This document shows positions 17,449 to 23,541 of a stretch of DNA of 26,600 nt, in pieces (position 1 is the stretch's first letter; every line of letters begins with the position of its first letter). The notes beneath the pieces were generated by a model. That model ran no database searches. It was not told the DNA's origin and saw only the letters and a program-made list of their open reading frames with translations. The position numbers and the translations under genes are program-made. Source of the DNA: a virus; the IMG/VR virus record IMGVR_UViG_3300030103_001184, positions 1-26,600 of that record. One strand, 5' to 3'.

Positions 17449-17640
17449 ATGCAAAGATCAACAAATTATTTGGAGGTGCAAGCGTTGCTTAATCAAACGA
17501 TCAACGCTGTGCATAGTTTAGTTACCAGTGATGCTACTGAAGCTGAAGTTGGTTTGTTACTTGGCGCGGCAGGTGGATTGCAGGAAGCGCAGTCAATGTT
17601 AATCAAGGCAAGGTTGAGGGTGGAAAACAATGACAGTTAA
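17449..17640 (+). CDS. Hypothetical protein, 63 aa
   Basis: The start at 17449 is preceded by GGAGG at a 5-nt spacing; an upstream in-frame ATG at 17437 overlaps that site. Mostly helical (YLEVQALLNQTINAVHSLVT, EVGLLLGAAGGLQEAQSMLI). It overlaps the next gene by 11 bases. First gene of the accessory operon; no family recognised. Confidence 0.65.
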   Translation: MQRSTNYLEVQALLNQTINAVHSLVTSDATEAEVGLLLGAAGGLQEAQSMLIKARLRVENNDS

Positions 17641-17998
17641 ACGTATTGAAATGGCGTTGCACGTTATGGAACTAGCGGCACGGCACAAGATTAAAGTTTC
17701 TTATCAAAGCCTAGATGAGTCCGAGCCTAGATATTGGGCAAGACGCAATCCGCGTGAGATACAAATTCGTCCAACCAAAAACACTGGTTACTATGTATCT
17801 GCTTTGCATGAAATTGGGCATATCGTGGGTAAACGTCAGAACGATAATATTACAACGCTAACGCAGGAATTGTACGCTTGGATCTGGGCAAAGAAGAACG
17901 CCTTGGTCTGGACTGATACCGCAGAGAGGATCATGCGTAAAGCGATGGATAGCTATGGCTGGAAGCAACGTCAGAAAGACATTTGGGAGAGGGTGTAA
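17630..17998 (+). CDS. Small HEIGH-motif putative zinc metalloprotein, 122 aa
   Basis: The zinc motif HExxH is seen as H60-E61-I-G-H64 in SALHEIGHIVGKRQ, with E80 in TLTQELYAWIWA as a possible third ligand, the arrangement of gluzincin/IrrE-ImmA-type peptidases. The N-terminal part has REIQIRPTKNTGYYV, a strand usually found before the active helix. At 122 aa it is minimal for a protease. Phage proteins of this kind might cleave a host regulator or repressor, but the substrate is unknown. It ends with a TAATG overlap into the next gene. Confidence 0.65.
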   Translation: MTVKRIEMALHVMELAARHKIKVSYQSLDESEPRYWARRNPREIQIRPTKNTGYYVSALHEIGHIVGKRQNDNITTLTQELYAWIWAKKNALVWTDTAERIMRKAMDSYGWKQRQKDIWERV

Positions 17999-19158
17999 TG
18001 GCTAGTTCATGGGATGGCGTTGAGCGTATGGCTGATGACATGAAAAACCGTAATTTGGTCAAGGAAGAAGACAGTCCTGTTCTGGCGAACATGGTGCAAG
18101 CGGCTTTGGCTGAACCGAAGAAGGGCTTTGCCGTGTATACTGGCGGCAGTGTCGCTGAAGCCATGAGGCGAAATATGCAAGCTGATATGGCAACAATGCA
18201 AAAATTTATGGTGGACAATACGCTTCTGGACGAGATTGTTAAAGCGTCTTTTGTTAAGCCGCAAACATTGCTTGCGATGTTGCATAGGGCTATGCCGTGC
18301 TTTGATAGCATGTGGATAGAGTGGGATGAACAAGCGCGTAGGACTTCAAGAAAAGACGCTCATGATAAATATACCCCAGACATGTACATAAAGTTTGATG
18401 ACGATGTTAAAGGGAAACGCACTGGTTATCATATCCGCAGGGTAAATGACAAAATTGTTTATGCTAAATATGGCATTACAATACATGAAGGTTCAGAACG
18501 CATTGCGGCTTACCCTATGGGGTTTGAAATTTCCAATGGAGACAGGATATTTTCTGATAAAGCTACAATGCTTGAAACAAATTTTAATCAGGAAACTTCT
18601 GATATTATTTTCGCGCCTTGGTATTACGCAAAGTATAGCAAAGATCCTGTTCAAAGAGAGTTCTTGGACGAGATTATGTGCAAGTGTGGACTTATCCAAA
18701 CGGCGGCTATGCACTGGTCTATACCAGCACAAAAGTTCAAAATGGGCTGGGAACCAAACGAAATGGCTGAGTTGGTCAAACGTAATTTTTCTGCTGATCA
18801 GGGCAAATATGGAATGGGCGATGTCAGGTTTCTGATCGCGTTACTTAGTACGCTTAATTACGATCAGGTTATCCATCTAAACACAACGCCGCCAAAAAAG
18901 ATTGACCATATACGCTTTGGGCGTGTGGTTCCAAAGAACGAATATAAGGTGGTGACAATCCAGTTGCCCAAGCCTCGTGGTGTAAAGATCTATGAGCAGA
19001 TGTTTACAGGGCATGGAACGCCTAAGAGGGAGCATTGGGTAAGAGGACACCACAGGCGCATTAAAGGGCGTAGTGAGCCAACGTGGATACCGCCTCATAT
19101 AAGAGGCAATTCTGATCTGGGTACGATTATCCATGATTATAAACTAGAAGCTAAATAA
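17998..19158 (+). CDS. Hypothetical phage protein, 386 aa; possible AcrVA2-like family member
   Basis: The start at 17998 overlaps the previous stop (TAATG) and is preceded by GGAGAGGG. The N-terminal ~110 residues are helical with repeated Met and Ala; the middle is alpha/beta (YHIRRVNDKIVYAKYGITIH); the C-terminal ~60 residues are basic, with HWVRGHHRRIKGRSEPTWIP followed by HIRGNSDLGTIIHDY. This 'HxVRGHxRR...WxxPHxRG...LG...HDY' ending recurs in a broad family of phage proteins, some of which I recall being annotated as AcrVA2-type anti-CRISPRs. That link is from memory and untested. It is otherwise unassigned. Confidence 0.6.
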   Translation: MASSWDGVERMADDMKNRNLVKEEDSPVLANMVQAALAEPKKGFAVYTGGSVAEAMRRNMQADMATMQKFMVDNTLLDEIVKASFVKPQTLLAMLHRAMPCFDSMWIEWDEQARRTSRKDAHDKYTPDMYIKFDDDVKGKRTGYHIRRVNDKIVYAKYGITIHEGSERIAAYPMGFEISNGDRIFSDKATMLETNFNQETSDIIFAPWYYAKYSKDPVQREFLDEIMCKCGLIQTAAMHWSIPAQKFKMGWEPNEMAELVKRNFSADQGKYGMGDVRFLIALLSTLNYDQVIHLNTTPPKKIDHIRFGRVVPKNEYKVVTIQLPKPRGVKIYEQMFTGHGTPKREHWVRGHHRRIKGRSEPTWIPPHIRGNSDLGTIIHDYKLEAK

Positions 19159-19176
19159 GGGCAAAAGGAGAGAGCA

Positions 19177-19851
19177 ATGCCATATTACGCATTAGTGAAT
19201 GAAAACCACTCAACAATGGGACTGGAGAGTGTTGAAGAAGTCAAAAAATTTGTGGCGATGGGTTTGAAAAATCGCCATTGGCCTCAAGGTGACTCTGGTT
19301 CTGATGGAACATGGGACATGGTTGAGGTCTATGATATGAAGATAAAGCCTAATGGTAGGCGTGATCTTGTGACAAAATACTTTCACAAAGATGGTGAAAT
19401 AGAAGAGGCTGATGAATCAGCTTCATTGATCCATACCCATGCGAAAGATGACATATACAAAATGTTCGGCATGAGCAATGTGAATGATCGTGTGCAGGAT
19501 CCAGAAAATTTATTCGTGGATATTACGATGATTGTAGATCCAACAACACTTTCAGATGATGGCTCATTTGCTATGAATTTTGAAAAAAACTACCTTGATG
19601 ACAATGGCAGCGAAGACGCTGAAGAAAAAACAATATCACGCATTCTGGATCACAGGATGTTTGATATTATCATTGATGTAGTCAGCAAGGACTTTGTTGA
19701 TAATCACCTTGATGGCAAAAATGTTCTGAAAATAGAATATGGTGTTAAAGGCGCAACATTTATGGATGAGGATACATATATCCAAGGATGGATATACAAC
19801 CAACAAGGCAAACTTATTGAACAACATGGATACCCTAGAAAGGGGTTTTAA
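19177..19851 (+). CDS. Acidic hypothetical protein, 224 aa
   Basis: AAAGGAGAG precedes the start. The protein is strongly acidic (DDNGSEDAEEKTI, HKDGEIEEADESAS) and appears to be alpha/beta, ending with YIQGWIYNQQGKLIEQHGYP. Its stop is directly followed by the methyltransferase ATG, so the two are probably co-translated. No family recognised. Acidic small phage proteins next to methyltransferases are sometimes anti-restriction DNA mimics, but nothing in the sequence proves this. Confidence 0.65.
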   Translation: MPYYALVNENHSTMGLESVEEVKKFVAMGLKNRHWPQGDSGSDGTWDMVEVYDMKIKPNGRRDLVTKYFHKDGEIEEADESASLIHTHAKDDIYKMFGMSNVNDRVQDPENLFVDITMIVDPTTLSDDGSFAMNFEKNYLDDNGSEDAEEKTISRILDHRMFDIIIDVVSKDFVDNHLDGKNVLKIEYGVKGATFMDEDTYIQGWIYNQQGKLIEQHGYPRKGF

Positions 19852-20781
19852 ATGAACGTACTTAGTTTGTTCGATGGTATGTCGTGTGCAAGGCTGGCTC
19901 TTGATAGGGCTGGCTTGCCTGTCACCAGTTACTTTGCCAGCGAGATTGATAAGTATGCAATCACAGTTGCCAAGGCTAACTACCCAGATACAGTTCATCT
20001 GGGCGATGTAACGAAGATTACAGCAGGTGATCTGCCAGCAGTTGATCTATTGATCGGCGGCAGTCCGTGTCAGGGATTTTCGTTTGCCGGAGGCCAGTTG
20101 GCGTTTGATGACCCGCGCAGCAAATTGTTCTTTGAATTTGTTCGTGTTCTGAAAGAATGCAAACCGAAGTATTTCCTGCTGGAAAACGTCAATATGAAGC
20201 AGGAGTTCCAAGATGTCATAAGCGAACAATTAGGGTGCAAACCCGTGGATATTAATTCCAATATTGTCAGCGCACAAAACAGGCGAAGACTGTACTGGAC
20301 AAATATTCCCGTTAGGTCGTTGCCGGAAAACAAACGCATATACCTAAAGGACATACTGGAAGATGGTTTTACAGACCGCGATAAAGCGCATTGCGTGGAT
20401 GCTAACTACTTCAAGGGCGGCAATTTAAAGTCATACTTTGAAAAGCACAGGCGGCAGTTGGTGTTTGATTTCGCTGATGAAGCAGACGCAGAAGGCACAG
20501 TTCTGGCTGGAGAAGCTGATCTAAAGGGGCATGATTACAACAGGCGTGTGTATCACCCAGATGGTAAGGCACCAACGCTTGCAGCGGCTAGTGGTGGCAA
20601 TCTGGAGCCGAAGGTTATGAAGGGTGTTAATTGGCGTAAACTAACGCCAATTGAGTGTGAGCGGTTGCAAACCGTTCCAGATAACTACACCAACCATGTA
20701 TCGAATACACAAAGGTACAGGATGTTGGGCAACGGCTTTACAGTTGATGTAATAGCTTTTTTATTGGAGGGCATAAAATGA
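19852..20781 (+). CDS. C5-cytosine DNA methyltransferase, 309 aa
   Basis: All key motifs of SAM-dependent C5-cytosine methyltransferases are in order: I LFDGMSCARLAL (6-17), IV GGSPCQGFS with catalytic C73, VI LLENV (109-113), VIII QNRRRLYW (142-149), the target-recognition segment (~150-255), IX RKLTPIECERLQTVPDNY (262-279) and X GNGFTVDVIAFLL (293-305). It transfers a methyl group to C5 of cytosine in a short DNA site. No partner endonuclease is adjacent, so it is an orphan and most likely protects phage DNA from host restriction. The compact single-domain form with a short recognition region resembles Dnmt3-like phage enzymes. The recognition site cannot be read from sequence. Confidence 0.92.
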   Translation: MNVLSLFDGMSCARLALDRAGLPVTSYFASEIDKYAITVAKANYPDTVHLGDVTKITAGDLPAVDLLIGGSPCQGFSFAGGQLAFDDPRSKLFFEFVRVLKECKPKYFLLENVNMKQEFQDVISEQLGCKPVDINSNIVSAQNRRRLYWTNIPVRSLPENKRIYLKDILEDGFTDRDKAHCVDANYFKGGNLKSYFEKHRRQLVFDFADEADAEGTVLAGEADLKGHDYNRRVYHPDGKAPTLAAASGGNLEPKVMKGVNWRKLTPIECERLQTVPDNYTNHVSNTQRYRMLGNGFTVDVIAFLLEGIK

Positions 20782-21008
20782 CCAATTACGAAAGACATGG
20801 AAGTGATGATTACTGGCAAAAATATTATGGTCGGTTAGAAGGGGCTAAGATTACCAAGTTCTGGATGAGCGATGATGGATACCCTACATTTGGGCTAGTT
20901 CATCCCAAGTTAGGGGCTTTTGTTATTGAAGTTAGCCGTGACCCAGAAGGCAATGATCCTGGATTTTTATTTATTAGCGATGGAAAGGAAGAGCAAGATG
21001 GGATTTAA
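20778..21008 (+). CDS. Hypothetical protein, 76 aa
   Basis: GGAGGG and an ATGA overlap with the methyltransferase stop support this gene. It begins NYERHGSDDYWQKYYGRLEG and then forms beta strands (ITKFWMSDDGYPTFGLVHPK, GAFVIEVSRDPEG). Similar small proteins with 'P.f.l....G....ieVSrDpEGN.pGflf' are scattered in phages; function unknown. It overlaps the next gene by 11 bases. Confidence 0.7.
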   Translation: MTNYERHGSDDYWQKYYGRLEGAKITKFWMSDDGYPTFGLVHPKLGAFVIEVSRDPEGNDPGFLFISDGKEEQDGI

Positions 21009-21174
21009 AACAGGAAATTATGTTACTGGCGCAGGTTTCATACTTGTGCTGCTGATGTCAGCAGTCGAGCCTATGCCACATAGCTTTGAATTGTTCTGGT
21101 TGCATGTCGGACTGCTGATGATCGGAGCAGTGCTTATGGGTTCGGGAACATACCTTACATGGAAAGGAAAATAG
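20998..21174 (+). CDS. Two-helix membrane protein, 58 aa
   Basis: The start at 20998 (MGFKTGNYV) has AAGGAAGAG at good spacing; the longer upstream frame reads through the previous gene. Two hydrophobic helices are clear: residues ~11-26 (GAGFILVLLMSAVE) and ~34-54 (LFWLHVGLLMIGAVLMGSGTYL), followed by a basic tail (TWKGK). It would sit in the inner membrane. A holin or superinfection-exclusion role is possible; it is the only small membrane protein in the window, yet it is 12 kb from the lysozyme. Confidence 0.65.
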   Translation: MGFKTGNYVTGAGFILVLLMSAVEPMPHSFELFWLHVGLLMIGAVLMGSGTYLTWKGK

Positions 21175-21175
21175 A

Positions 21176-21391
21176 ATGAAGGTGCCTACAATGGAAGAAA
21201 TTAAGGACGCTCTTAGATTGGTAAGTGACAATCCAGCATACAGGCAAAAGATCAGCCGTGATAAAGCCAAAGAACAGGGATTAAAAACATTCTTTACTGG
21301 CAATGCTTGTGTACATGGGCATGTTTCAGATCGTCTGGTTTCAAATGGTAATTGCGTAGATTGTTATTATGTTAATGGGGGTCGTTCTTGA
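21176..21391 (+). CDS. Small zinc-finger (CxxGH...CxxC) protein, 71 aa
   Basis: Residues ~35-66 read GLKTFFTGNACVHGHVSDRL followed by SNGNCVDCYYVNGG. The C-x2-G-H...C-x2-C layout is the same knuckle seen at the N terminus of many phage HNH/GIY-type endonucleases and in stand-alone small phage zinc proteins. The HNH catalytic domain itself is missing, so this is either a stand-alone zinc-binding protein or the remnant of a homing-type nuclease. GGAAAATAG precedes the ATG, and only one base separates it from the membrane-protein stop. Confidence 0.7.
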   Translation: MKVPTMEEIKDALRLVSDNPAYRQKISRDKAKEQGLKTFFTGNACVHGHVSDRLVSNGNCVDCYYVNGGRS

Positions 21392-21401
21392 TACGTTCTT
21401 G

Positions 21402-21429
21402 TTTGGGTTTAGAAGTTTAGAAACCCAAA
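21402..21429 (+). repeat. 9-bp perfect inverted repeat
   Basis: TTTGGGTTT (21402-21410) and AAACCCAAA (21421-21429) flank a 10-nt loop. Not followed by a U-run; it could be an operator or RNA hairpin just after the zinc-finger gene. Confidence 0.6.
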
Positions 21430-21585
21430 GTTGGTACCCCAAAGTTCATAAAGTTGTTATGTATCAATGGGTTAAGAGGTTTTGGTTTGGGTTTGCAATG
21501 ATAGCACAAACAAAGCAAAATAGGGGTCGTAAGTTATTGAAAAGGCTCAAAGTTTAAGGTTTGGGTTTTTCTCCCTATTACATAG

Positions 21586-21613
21586 GGGTATAGGTATAAA
21601 CAAACCTATACCC
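21586..21613 (+). repeat. 10-bp perfect inverted repeat, operator- or hairpin-like
   Basis: GGGTATAGGT (21586-21595) and ACCTATACCC (21604-21613) flank 8 nt, 60 bp upstream of terS. The spacing of half-sites is about two helical turns, as in operators for dimeric regulators. A related CCCTATACC string recurs at 25720-25728. Confidence 0.6.
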
Positions 21614-21672
21614 TGTAACGTGTGGTTGCTGCCAAATGCAACCCGAAGAATTGTTCTACTTAGGAGGGCGTA

Positions 21673-22200
21673 ATGCCGAATGTCGGAGAAGATCTACCAA
21701 AGGAACAGCGGCTAGCTGGACACAAAAGATTAACACCCCAGCAGCAACAGTTTCTGGATATGTATCTGCACAAGGATATGACACAGACTGAAGCGGCTCG
21801 TCAGGCAGGGTACAAAAACCCCACAGTGCAAGCTGTACGGCTTTTGCGTAACCCGGTCGTAGCGGAACGCCTACAGGAGATGAGACTGGAGACACAGGCT
21901 CGTTTCGGGGTAACAATCGATAAGTCTATTCGGGATTTAAAAAAGATTAGAGATCAGGCGTGGGAGATGGGCAAATTCAGCGATGCGTTGAGAGCAGAGG
22001 AACTGCGGCTGAAGGCTGCGGGACTACTGATCAACAAGCAGCACGTTGTCAAAGAGGAGATCACAGCGAACACAAAGCAGGATATTGCGAACAAATTGGC
22101 TGAGTACAAGCGTTTGGCTGAGTCACGAATGAGGAACGTAACACCAGATGTAGATGTTATTGAGCATGAACCACAAGATATAGCAGAAGATAGCAGATAA
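21673..22200 (+). CDS. terS: Terminase small subunit, 175 aa
   Basis: The protein recognises phage DNA and starts packaging with the large subunit. The N-terminal HTH is typical of this family: LTPQQQQFLDMYLHKDMTQT followed by EAARQAGYKNPTVQAVRLLR and NPVVAERLQEMR. The centre (IDKSIRDLKKIRDQAWEMGK; ALRAEELRLKAAGLLINKQ) is the oligomerisation helix pair. Length is normal. AGGAGGG precedes the start. The large subunit does not follow; 570 bp of non-coding, GC-rich repeats come instead, so the packaging site or an inserted cassette region could lie directly after terS. Confidence 0.85.
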   Translation: MPNVGEDLPKEQRLAGHKRLTPQQQQFLDMYLHKDMTQTEAARQAGYKNPTVQAVRLLRNPVVAERLQEMRLETQARFGVTIDKSIRDLKKIRDQAWEMGKFSDALRAEELRLKAAGLLINKQHVVKEEITANTKQDIANKLAEYKRLAESRMRNVTPDVDVIEHEPQDIAEDSR

Positions 22201-22250
22201 CCCAGATATTCCCATGAAACACCCCGTGCGGGGGGAGGAGGCGGCGACCA

Positions 22251-22371
22251 TCGGGCTTTTCGGGCTTGTACCAGTAGAATTGTTCGGGTTCGGGGTCCTC
22301 GGGGTTCTGCTCGGGACATCGGGATCGGGGTTTGATCGGGATCGGGCTTGACATCGGGGTTGCATCGGGGT
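22251..22371 (+). repeat. TCGGG array with G-quadruplex potential; contains an AATTGTTC element
   Basis: TCGGG occurs 12 times in about 120 bp, mostly as (A/T)TCGGG(G/A). The segment 22321-22346 has four runs of three or more G separated by ATC, TTTGATC and ATC, which fits the usual G-quadruplex rule. AATTGTTC (22278-22285) is embedded, within a degenerate copy of the 22-bp palindrome (22269-22290, 7 of 11 pairs). Confidence 0.7.
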
Positions 22372-22404
22372 CATTCTAAGACTCCTCCCTTAGAAGAACT
22401 GCCT

Positions 22405-22432
22405 CGGTAGCCACGCGCTGCCGGGGTTTTTT
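22405..22432 (+). terminator. Rho-independent terminator, junction A
   Basis: CGGTAGC (22405-22411) pairs with GCTGCCG (22417-22423), one G-U pair, over the loop CACGC, followed by GGG and six T (22427-22432). It would stop transcripts leaving terS, 205 bases downstream of its stop codon. Confidence 0.6.
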
Positions 22433-22438
22433 CTTCGG

Positions 22439-22460
22439 AACCCGTACAATTGTTCGGGAT
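22439..22460 (+). promoter_or_regulatory. 22-bp AATTGTTC palindrome, junction A
   Basis: The half AACCCGTACAA meets its near-complement TTGTTCGGGAT; 9 of 11 pairs match around the centre. It begins 7 nt after the terminator. Same element as at 23030, 24042 and 25652. Confidence 0.65.
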
Positions 22461-22464
22461 CGGG

Positions 22465-22517
22465 GCTGCGACCTCCTCGGAGGAAATCCTCCCGGCGTTC
22501 GGACTCCGGGTCGCAGC
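22465..22517 (+). other. Candidate structured RNA block between two palindromes
   Basis: GCTGCGACC (22465-22473) is perfectly complementary to GGTCGCAGC (22509-22517). Inside are a small hairpin TCCT-CGG-AGGA (22474-22484) and a CCCGG/CCGGG pair (22491-22495 with 22506-22510) that partly competes with the outer stem. This could fold into a branched RNA or a DNA cruciform. No known RNA family recognised. Confidence 0.45.
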
Positions 22518-22536
22518 ACCCTCCCGGTCTTCGATT

Positions 22537-22558
22537 CATTAGTACAATTGTTCGTGTT
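22537..22558 (+). promoter_or_regulatory. Degenerate AATTGTTC palindrome
   Basis: The core GTACAATTGTTC is intact (22542-22553) but the outer arms have decayed; 6 of 11 pairs match. It lies ~70 bp before the junction A promoter. Confidence 0.5.
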
Positions 22559-22628
22559 GTCTTCCCGGTCCCAGTTGGCTGCGGTTTTGTACCAAATGAT
22601 ACTTTTTTTATTTTTTTGTTTTTTGTGC

Positions 22629-22657
22629 TTGACCCTGGTCGCAATGATTGCTATATA
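22629..22657 (+). promoter_or_regulatory. Promoter with GCAA-NNN-TTGC operator, junction A
   Basis: TTGACC (22629-22634), a 17-nt spacer and TATATA (22652-22657). The palindrome GCAATGATTGC (22641-22651) fills the 3' part of the spacer and abuts the -10, an ideal place for a repressor. A T-rich tract precedes the -35. Confidence 0.72.
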
Positions 22658-22709
22658 TGATGAGTAAGCCAAAAGTATAACGCCGTTAGGTGATTGTAAT
22701 CGTGGCTAG

Positions 22710-22748
22710 GCCAGTGAGATGGGTTAATGGGTTATCCCGCTCACTGGC
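22710..22748 (+). other. Leader stem-loop upstream of the 59-aa gene
   Basis: GCCAGTGAG (22710-22718) pairs perfectly with CTCACTGGC (22740-22748); an inner GGG/CCC pair is possible. It lies inside the ~105-nt leader made from the promoter at 22629 and ends 9 nt before the AAAAAGGAGGG ribosome site. It could protect the message or control translation. Confidence 0.55.
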
Positions 22749-22770
22749 TGCACTTAAAAAGGAGGGCAAA

Positions 22771-22950
22771 ATGCCAACAGGAATCACAGACGAGAACATT
22801 CATTACTGGCCTTCTTCGCATGGGGAACTAATGGTTAGCATTGAGGATACAAAAACATTGATGTCATTTAAGACTCTGGATGATGCAATAAATTGGCTTT
22901 ACTTAAAAGGCTTTAAGAAAAGCGCAAGACAAATACACGGGGACTGGTAA
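22771..22950 (+). CDS. Hypothetical protein, 59 aa (cassette A)
   Basis: AAAAAGGAGGGCAAA precedes the ATG at 22771, which sets this start; the frame is open upstream through the leader but without a ribosome site. The protein reads MPTGITDENIHYWPSSHGEL, then strands (MVSIEDTKTLMSF) and a helix (TLDDAINWLYLKGFKKSARQ). It may be a small alpha/beta fold. It is a single-gene transcription unit with its own promoter and terminator, typical of an accessory ('moron'-like) gene. No family recognised. Confidence 0.75.
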   Translation: MPTGITDENIHYWPSSHGELMVSIEDTKTLMSFKTLDDAINWLYLKGFKKSARQIHGDW

Positions 22951-22979
22951 GAGGCAACCCGTAAAGTTTTCATTACCTG

Positions 22980-23005
22980 ACCCGGCGAGAGCCGGGTATT
23001 TTTTT
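22980..23005 (+). terminator. Strong rho-independent terminator, junction B
   Basis: ACCCGGC (22980-22986) and GCCGGGT (22991-22997) form a 7-bp GC-rich stem with a GAGA tetraloop, followed by A and seven T (22999-23005). It ends the 59-aa gene's transcript. Confidence 0.92.
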
Positions 23006-23029
23006 GTCCGTGCTGCGTCCTCCGGCGCT

Positions 23030-23051
23030 AACCAGTACAATTGTTCTGGTT
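23030..23051 (+). promoter_or_regulatory. 22-bp AATTGTTC palindrome, junction B (best copy)
   Basis: AACCAGTACAA followed by TTGTTCTGGTT; 10 of 11 pairs match, the only mismatch being T/T at the fifth base from the centre. It lies 25 nt after the terminator. Confidence 0.75.
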
Positions 23052-23113
23052 GTTCCCCGGCGCTGCTGACTGGCACCCGTTGAAAAAAAATTCTTTTTTT
23101 CTTTCTTTTCCTG

Positions 23114-23142
23114 TTGACAGTGTGTGCAATGATTGCTATGTA
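23114..23142 (+). promoter_or_regulatory. Promoter with GCAA-NNN-TTGC operator, junction B
   Basis: Consensus TTGACA (23114-23119), a 17-nt spacer and TATGTA (23137-23142; TATATA four bases later). GCAATGATTGC (23126-23136) is identical to the copy at 22641 and at the same distance from both boxes. An A/T-rich tract precedes it. Confidence 0.8.
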
Positions 23143-23169
23143 TATAAGTACAGAAGGAGGGCAAACGCC

Positions 23170-23541
23170 ATGACTAAAGTTCATCATACAGTGTATAAGA
23201 AAAATTATCGTGAATATATTTTAGATCACATCGATCAAGACCACGATGGTAATCAACTAAGCTCAGACAAAGAAAAGATCAAATTTTTATTTGATCGTTT
23301 CAATTCTGAATATGGATGGAACATACAAAGAGTAGGCAAGAGAAAAGCTATGATTGAATGGCTTTCTGGAGTGGCTATTAGCTTTGCTATCTATAACAAT
23401 GAAATAATAGATTTAGCCATTCGCATGGGTTCAATTGATGAGAACCCAGATGATCGTTTGGTTGATCGTGTTTTAGATAATTATTTTCCGTTTATGGCTA
23501 ATATTATTCTAGGCATGGAATCAGAACTGGAGGTAAAATGA
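23170..23541 (+). CDS. Conserved phage protein of unknown function, 123 aa (cassette B)
   Basis: AAGGAGGG precedes the ATG at 23170, about 30 bases after the promoter. The pattern YREYILDHIDQDHDG, DKEKIKFLFDRFNSEYGW, KRKAMIEWLSGVAISFAIYN and VDRVLDNYFPFMANIIL matches a helical protein I recall from many unrelated phages and plasmids, with no known function. The mix of acidic helix and conserved 'EYGW...WLsGlai' suggests a compact single domain. It overlaps the next gene by an ATGA, so the two are co-translated. Confidence 0.8.
   Translation: MTKVHHTVYKKNYREYILDHIDQDHDGNQLSSDKEKIKFLFDRFNSEYGWNIQRVGKRKAMIEWLSGVAISFAIYNNEIIDLAIRMGSIDENPDDRLVDRVLDNYFPFMANIILGMESELEVK

Larger units (their letters stand above)
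21392..21672 (+). other. 281-bp non-coding stretch before terS
   Basis: No convincing gene. A 62-codon frame (21369-21557) lacks a ribosome site. The stretch holds three copies of TTTGGGTTT (21402, 21486, 21560), two strong inverted repeats listed separately, a near-copy of the operator palindrome (GCAATGATAGC, 21495-21505) and AATTGTTC at 21649-21656, immediately before the AGGAGGG of terS. This looks like a control region or a structured leader. Confidence 0.6.
22201..22770 (+). other. 570-bp non-coding, GC-rich, repeat-laden region after terS
   Basis: Its base composition is unlike the AT-rich genes around it. In order it holds a small CCCCGTGCGGGG hairpin (22222-22233), a TCGGG array, a terminator, two AATTGTTC palindromes around a structured block, a T-rich tract (22603-22625), a promoter and a leader hairpin. 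Several open minus-strand frames here overlap each other, have no ribosome sites and encode Pro/Arg-rich nonsense. Possible roles are packaging site, regulatory hub or insertion hotspot. Confidence 0.6.

Noticed and set aside
5540-21096. AATTGTTC copies inside genes as functional sites
   Set aside because: Most fall in frame as codons for x-Leu-Phe (TTG TTC), so codon choice may explain them; only the intergenic copies and perhaps the perfect palindrome at 5540 are kept as evidence.
21369-21557. 62-codon frame before terS
   Set aside because: No ribosome site, overlaps the zinc-finger gene and runs through inverted repeats; composition (basic, aromatic) looks like translated repeats.
22123-22672. 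Several minus-strand frames in the GC-rich region after terS
   Set aside because: They overlap each other in different frames, encode Pro/Arg/Ser-rich low-complexity sequence from the TCGGG repeats, and have no ribosome sites.
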